Source of the DNA: Limnoraphis robusta CS-951
GTDB lineage: Bacteria > Cyanobacteriota > Cyanobacteriia > Cyanobacteriales > Microcoleaceae
Direction: 5' to 3'
DNA length: 38,026 nucleotides
NCBI RefSeq assembly: GCF_000972705.2
Contig: NZ_LATL02000141.1
Span: 1-38,026, forward strand
In this document: positions 33,773 through 38,026 of the stretch, piece by piece
Numbering within the stretch: position 1 is the first letter of the stretch
How the letters are laid out: every line of letters starts with the position of its first letter
Program-made: the position numbers and the translations under genes
Notes under the pieces: generated by a model
The model's database searches: none
What the model was told of the DNA's origin: nothing
Seen by the model: the letters and a program-made list of their open reading frames with translations, nothing else

Positions 33773-34561
33773 CTATTCTCTTAATTCAATTTCTTTTAAC
33801 AAATTATCCGCCCAAATTGTATCGGTTTCGGAGAGAGGCGGGACGGGTTCTAAGGTATAATCGAGTTTAAGATCATAACCTGCGCGATCATAGACTTGAT
33901 TTAATAGTAATTGTAAATCTAATATCGGTTCGGTATCTCCCAAACGCAAAGGTAAAGGAAAAGCCGGAATTTTTTCCTGCAAATTAAACGCATATAAATC
34001 TGCACTAGGACGAGTTTCACCCCGACTGACTAAAATGCGATAATCTGATGCAATTCCATCTGCAAATATTAGCATCGGTTCCCACATTCGCAGCAAATCT
34101 ATTTCGACAAAATGAGTGCGACTTCCGAAGATTTGTTCTCGTTTATTGTTGTAGGTTTCTCGTCCTTTTCCGGGTCGTTTGTTAACGGGTGAAAGCAGTT
34201 CAATAACGGTGACGACTTCCTTTGTGGAAACTTCCCGTATTTCGAGATAACCCTGTCGGATACTTTCGGGAACGGGAACTATGACTTTCTGCGGTTTTGT
34301 AGCGGGTTCAGCAACCGCAATATTGATTTTTTCGGTTTGAGAAACTTGTCGAGAACGTTGTACGGAAACATCAGGAATTCCCACCAAAAGCGACTGTTCC
34401 CCGGTTGTTTCATACATTCTAACTTCAACCGAAACTGAATATTTTGGGCGAAGTTCAGGCGTTAGGAATTCTGCAATATTAGCAATGAGGAATAAATGAA
34501 AACCCAGCCAGATTTCGGGATGTTCAAGGTAGGGGTTCATTCCGGGGAAAGGAGATGGCAT
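33773..34561 (-). CDS. DUF4058 family protein
   Basis: A 262-residue protein of a family that is widespread in cyanobacteria, with unknown function. The start MPSPFPGMNPYLEHPEIW is its clear signature, followed by HLFLIANIAEFLTPELRPKY, VTVIELLSPVNKRPGKGRE and YNNKREQIFGSRTHFVEIDL. The E-L-L-S-P and later V-E-I-D-L strands look like a PD-(D/E)XK-type fold (compare Uma2), an idea based on pattern only. It begins 3 bases after the NACHT gene stop and ends where cobK starts. The three genes are one tight operon. Confidence 0.88.
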   Translation of the reverse strand: MPSPFPGMNPYLEHPEIWLGFHLFLIANIAEFLTPELRPKYSVSVEVRMYETTGEQSLLVGIPDVSVQRSRQVSQTEKINIAVAEPATKPQKVIVPVPESIRQGYLEIREVSTKEVVTVIELLSPVNKRPGKGRETYNNKREQIFGSRTHFVEIDLLRMWEPMLIFADGIASDYRILVSRGETRPSADLYAFNLQEKIPAFPLPLRLGDTEPILDLQLLLNQVYDRAGYDLKLDYTLEPVPPLSETDTIWADNLLKEIELRE

Positions 34562-34564
34562 AAT

Positions 34565-36958
34565 TTATCCTCTATCATTTGATTGTTTGTTTTGTTTCCA
34601 CTTTTCAATTTCCTCTATAGGCAATAATAACGTTTCTTCTATCTCTTGTCGAACCTCCCGACTCACATAACAATAACTATTTAAACATTCAACAAGCAAA
34701 AGATTAGCATCATAATACTGTTCTAAGAGGTCTTGTTCAGCTAAGTTAAAGTTCCAGTTCCGTCCAATATTACGCCACATAATCATTAAGCTTCTAAGAT
34801 CTTCGCGCCATATTGAACGAACAAAAGCCCATAATGTTTGAAATTTTTCTTGTTCTTGATGAGGGTCAGGAAACTCTCTAAGCAGATTATTCAAAATTGT
34901 TTTAAGTTGTTGTAGTTTTATTTTAATAGGTGAACTCAAAGTATAACGCTTGCAAATATCATCAATGCTGGTTATTATATTATCATCTTTAGGTAAAAAA
35001 GAAAGACCATCACTTAAATCACGTAAGCTATAAAGATCATAATCTAAATCAATTTCAGGTTCGCACTTAATATCAACATGAAATTCTTTTACCATCTCAA
35101 TAAGTTCAGCCTCGTAAAAAATGCCAAATGAATAAATAGATTCAGCGCAAAAGTAAAAAATTTTTATTGCTAAATTAGGACTGGCTTGAATTTTTATAGA
35201 GTCTACTTTGTGATATAGCCATAGGAGAAATTTCTGGAATTCTTTACTATTCTGTACTAATAAATCTACTGATGTTTTTAAATTTAGTAAAAAATAGTCA
35301 GCACTATATAACATCTGAACGGTCAGAAGAAATACCTCTCGCCAGTTAGGTTCTGTAATATGACTAACTAATTCTCTCAAAGTTGGATCATTAATATCGC
35401 ATTGATTACAATTGGTGACAATCTCACAAGCAGTAAAATATTCGTGAAATGTTAGATGTGAGAAAGAATAAATTCCTCTAGCTCTTTCGACTAATAATCC
35501 ATGTTGTAGTTCTATTGAATCTAGCACGGCTCTATGATCTAGCTTGAGTAAATCTTCTTGAGTAATTCCCGGTAAATTTTGAATATAATCTCGAATAAGT
35601 TTGGCTACTTCTTCCTGATAAAAAAAGTAATTTCCACGTTTAAAGGTGTTCCATGCAATTATACAGAGAAGTTCTTCCCGATAATTAGGGGAGAGCTTTT
35701 TATAAACTGGATCACGCTCTCTTTCACATGAGATATTCCATTCTCTTAACAGCTTTGCAATACCTTCAGCATAGAGTCTGGTACGATTATCAGGAAAACC
35801 GCCCACATCTTCAAACACCAAACACAACAAAGTTAGGAGTAGAGGATTGGTTGCAAGTTCAAGAATGGGTTCATCTTGTTTTAGCTTTTCGAGAAAACGT
35901 TCTGCTTTTACTGGATCGTTTTTACTGTGAAACCATTTGTGACTAAAATCAGCAATTTGTTCTTCGTTAAAATCAGCAACTTCAACTTCAGTAAATTTTT
36001 CAAATATGTATTCTTTTGCTGCAATCCGACAGGTAATTACAAATTTGTTTTGATGAAATTCCTGTGAAAGCTGTTTGATCTCTCTCAATATTCGGCTAGA
36101 GTCAATTTCTCTAACTTCGTCCAATCCATCTAATAAAATCAAAAATTTTCCTGCTTTTAAGAGACTTGTTAGAGTGGAAATATCTTCCATTTCATCAGAA
36201 TAACCTTTCAATAAATGTTGAAGGTATTCCAATAAATTCGGGTGTTCCTTAATATCTGCAAAATCTTTTAATGTGATGAATACTGGAACTCGTTCGGCTT
36301 GAAATGCTCCACCTATACACTGAATTGCCAAGTGCTTGAGAAATGTTGTTTTTCCCGCTCCTGGTTTTCCCAATATCATCAACTTCGAGAACTTTTCCGC
36401 CGCTTCTATACCGGGAATCCTTTCTTCTTTTACTGTACCTCGACACCAACGTTCAAAATTTTCTCGACTGACTTTTTCTTGTAATTGGGCGATTTCCAGC
36501 CAAGTTCGTCCCGTAATTTTCTCTAAAATATTAACGTTTGTGTAGATTTTTCCTAACTTAATGGGTTGCGTCATATCAAGTACCCGCATCGTACCGCAAC
36601 ATTCTTGAATATAGGGCTGAATTTGCTGGCGTGTTTTTTGTACTAATGTTTGGATACTTACATCTGTGTTCTCAGTCAACAATGAGCTATTATAGTTCTC
36701 AGCTTGCCAACGTTGATATCGGTTATTAAGATCACTCTTTAATCTACTTTCTTTTCCTGGGCCTTTCCCGCCAATTTGAAACTTCGTGTAAATTCCACTA
36801 AGACGAGTGTTAAAGGCAGTATTACTAAGATAAAGCTGACTTTGAATTTGTTCTCTACTTTTACCCTCTCCAAACAGTAGAAGAAAAACCTCTTGTTGTT
36901 TGTCAGTTAGTCCCTTCTCGTCGGCTAACTTGTGTAAAAAGTCTTTTGGGAACCCCAT
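34565..36958 (-). CDS. NACHT-domain NTPase with N-terminal HTH
   Basis: A 797-residue STAND NTPase. The N-terminal 15-65 looks like a helix-turn-helix (LTDKQQEVFLLLFGEGKSRE, SNTAFNTRLSGIYTKFQI). The NACHT domain covers about 190-400, with Walker A GKPGAGKTT (197-205), Walker B LILLDGLDEV (273-282) and CRIAAKEY as sensor region, then a winged helix and FSHLTFHEYFTA. The remaining roughly 270 residues are helical and have no repeats that I can see. Bacterial NACHT proteins of this layout defend against phages by sensing and cell killing or arrest. First gene of the operon with DUF4058 and cobK, divergent from a nuclease-like gene. Confidence 0.9.
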   Translation of the reverse strand: MGFPKDFLHKLADEKGLTDKQQEVFLLLFGEGKSREQIQSQLYLSNTAFNTRLSGIYTKFQIGGKGPGKESRLKSDLNNRYQRWQAENYNSSLLTENTDVSIQTLVQKTRQQIQPYIQECCGTMRVLDMTQPIKLGKIYTNVNILEKITGRTWLEIAQLQEKVSRENFERWCRGTVKEERIPGIEAAEKFSKLMILGKPGAGKTTFLKHLAIQCIGGAFQAERVPVFITLKDFADIKEHPNLLEYLQHLLKGYSDEMEDISTLTSLLKAGKFLILLDGLDEVREIDSSRILREIKQLSQEFHQNKFVITCRIAAKEYIFEKFTEVEVADFNEEQIADFSHKWFHSKNDPVKAERFLEKLKQDEPILELATNPLLLTLLCLVFEDVGGFPDNRTRLYAEGIAKLLREWNISCERERDPVYKKLSPNYREELLCIIAWNTFKRGNYFFYQEEVAKLIRDYIQNLPGITQEDLLKLDHRAVLDSIELQHGLLVERARGIYSFSHLTFHEYFTACEIVTNCNQCDINDPTLRELVSHITEPNWREVFLLTVQMLYSADYFLLNLKTSVDLLVQNSKEFQKFLLWLYHKVDSIKIQASPNLAIKIFYFCAESIYSFGIFYEAELIEMVKEFHVDIKCEPEIDLDYDLYSLRDLSDGLSFLPKDDNIITSIDDICKRYTLSSPIKIKLQQLKTILNNLLREFPDPHQEQEKFQTLWAFVRSIWREDLRSLMIMWRNIGRNWNFNLAEQDLLEQYYDANLLLVECLNSYCYVSREVRQEIEETLLLPIEEIEKWKQNKQSNDRG

Positions 36959-37012
36959 CTGCTACACCAACCACTTCTTTAACATACCAGTTTAACTGCT
37001 TTTTTAGCTGTT

Positions 37013-37067
37013 AAATCAGAAAGTCAGGGTAAGTCAGGTAAGTCAGCTTAAGTCAGTTTTAAGTCAG
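37013..37067. promoter_or_regulatory. Five helically phased AAGTCAG repeats between divergent genes
   Basis: AAGTCAG begins at 37021, 37031, 37040, 37050 and 37061, with a weaker AAATCAG at 37013. The steps of 10, 9, 10 and 11 bases place all copies on one face of the helix. The array lies about 60 bp upstream of both the NACHT gene and the nuclease-like gene, so it may bind one protein (possibly the HTH part of the NACHT protein) and control both. Function is inference. Confidence 0.6.
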
Positions 37068-37128
37068 GGAAATAACTCCAAAATAAAAATGCGACAGTTA
37101 ATTCAGTCGAGTTAATTGCGTTAAAAAT

Positions 37129-37809
37129 ATGAACAACCAATTCTGGTCAAATAATCCCCTTCCCCCTTACTTTGGAAAACCCTGCACTAAAAATGGTCTG
37201 GGTGGGATGCAAGACCTTCGCGGAAATTTTCTTCCGAGTTTCACCACAATTCGCGATAAAATGCGATCGCCTGCGGAAAAAGCACGACTCGCCGGTTGGA
37301 GAAAAAATAAAGGTTCTGAAGCAAATTTAGCCTGTCAAATTGGTAGACTCGGACATCGCCAAATTGAAAACTATTTCAAAAATGGGGATAAATCTTGTCC
37401 TGTAATTCTTCAGCGTCATTGGGAAAAAGCGTTACCCGTCCTCAACAAAATTCATCATATTCGACTGGTAGAAAGTCCGATTTTTCATTATTATGAAGGC
37501 TACGCCGGACGAGTTGATTGTGTCGGAAAGTTTGATAACTTACCTAACGAAATGGTTTTTGAGTTTAAATTTTCCGATCGCATTCGCATCTACGACGAAC
37601 AAAAATTACAAATTGCGGCTTATATTGGTGGATTAAATCGACATTATCGCCATCCCTATAACGTGCAAATTCATCATGGTATTTTGATTACGATTACTCC
37701 AAATGAAGTCGATCTGACCTTTTTAGACAGTCCAGAAGTTGATCAATATTGGGAAAATTGGAAACAAGAAGTTTCTCAATTCTGGTCACAATACCCAAAC
37801 ATTGCTTAA
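37129..37809 (+). CDS. PD-(D/E)XK nuclease-like protein
   Basis: A 226-residue protein with a RecB/MGME1-type nuclease core: E115 region in LVESPIFHYYEGYAGRVDCV (GRVD with the metal-binding Asp), EMVFEFKFSDR with E-x-K, and the downstream KLQIAAYIGGLNRHY with the Q-x3-Y motif of RecB-like enzymes. Near 72, GRLGHRQIENYF with its Gly and His resembles the first helix of this group. So DNA cleavage or trimming is likely. The N-terminal roughly 60 residues are rich in Pro, Gly and basic residues. It is divergent from the NACHT operon, sharing its control region, which makes a defence link possible. Confidence 0.8.
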   Translation: MNNQFWSNNPLPPYFGKPCTKNGLGGMQDLRGNFLPSFTTIRDKMRSPAEKARLAGWRKNKGSEANLACQIGRLGHRQIENYFKNGDKSCPVILQRHWEKALPVLNKIHHIRLVESPIFHYYEGYAGRVDCVGKFDNLPNEMVFEFKFSDRIRIYDEQKLQIAAYIGGLNRHYRHPYNVQIHHGILITITPNEVDLTFLDSPEVDQYWENWKQEVSQFWSQYPNIA

Positions 37810-37817
37810 TCTATTTT

Positions 37818-37965
37818 GTAGTCGGAGGGCAGGTTTAGTTTAATCTCTGACGAGTATTATAGATGTGATAGAACCCGCCCCTACAGAATAATTATTGATT
37901 AATAGAAGGGCGGGTTTAGTTCAATTTCTGATGGGTATTATAGATGTGATAGAACCCGCCCCTAC
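37818..37965. repeat. Tandem pair of GC-rich palindromic repeats, 81-bp period
   Basis: Two copies of a unit: an arm GGGCRGGTTTAGTT, a middle with TATTATAGATGTGATAG, and an arm AACCCGCCCCTACAG. The first copy ends at 37884 and the second at 37965, and they differ at only a few bases; the left arm of the first has decayed (GGGCAGG). It is the same family as at 2304-2461 and 17301-17361. It lies after the stop of the nuclease-like gene. The window end (37966-38026) shows no gene. Confidence 0.7.
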
Positions 37966-38026
37966 AGAATAATTGTTAGTTAATTTGACATGATATTATA
38001 TGAGAGCCGACTAATCAATGACCTTG

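Noticed and set aside
37021..37067. CRISPR-like repeat array
   Set aside because: Repeats of 7 bp with 2-4 bp between them are far too short for CRISPR; an operator-like array is more likely.

Overview
This window looks like a cyanobacterial chromosome, probably a filamentous Oscillatoriales-type species. The evidence is the rpmE-prfA ribosomal cluster, the many GCGATCGC-like octamers, long arrays of hypothetical genes with cyanobacterial-type families (DUF4058, NACHT, nSTAND/caspase remnants), IS200/IS605 and IS701 debris, chloroplast-like group II introns, and dispersed GC-rich palindromes of the GTAGGGGCGGGTT type. This placement comes from recognition of gene families, not from a database search.

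Layout. At 1-600 lies a nested pair of IS605-type remnants, followed by the housekeeping genes rpmE and prfA (678-2276). A two-gene hypothetical cassette with a variant PD-(D/E)XK-like protein (2592-3702) and small membrane or Cys-containing proteins follow. On the minus strand, 4565-10218 carries a CopD/DUF2269-like membrane protein, the ribosome-associated GTPase HflX, and two tandem coiled-coil paralogues with small partners.

From 10312 to 15649 a single 165-residue gene is split by two complete group II introns. The three exons, one of them only 68 bp, rejoin in one open frame when cut at GTGCG...AGTTTAAY. An Xre regulator and an ImmA/IrrE-type metalloprotease follow (16265-17293), with repeated GTTGA/TCAAC half-sites in front. 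A redox block (17881-21818: type 2 NADH dehydrogenase, NTF2-like protein, DoxX-like protein, MerA-like flavoprotein) and a nucleoside/purine uptake pair (21922-24567) come next.

The most striking region is 26281-31245. Five same-strand genes encode an astacin protease with LysM, a GH64/thaumatin-like beta-1,3-glucanase, a CAP/PR-1 protein, a GH17 beta-1,3-glucanase and a LysM-GH19 chitinase, and a LuxR-type response regulator lies just upstream. Four of them correspond to the PR-1, PR-2, PR-3 and PR-5 families of plant antifungal defence. None shows an obvious signal peptide. I infer an antifungal (for example anti-chytrid) or predatory arsenal with non-classical release.

The right end carries remnants (caspase-like and IS701 fragments), then a tight minus-strand operon NACHT NTPase - DUF4058 - cobK. 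It is divergent from a PD-(D/E)XK nuclease-like gene, and the shared intergenic region holds five helically phased AAGTCAG repeats. This resembles a defence locus. The window ends in an 81-bp-period tandem of the GC-rich palindrome.
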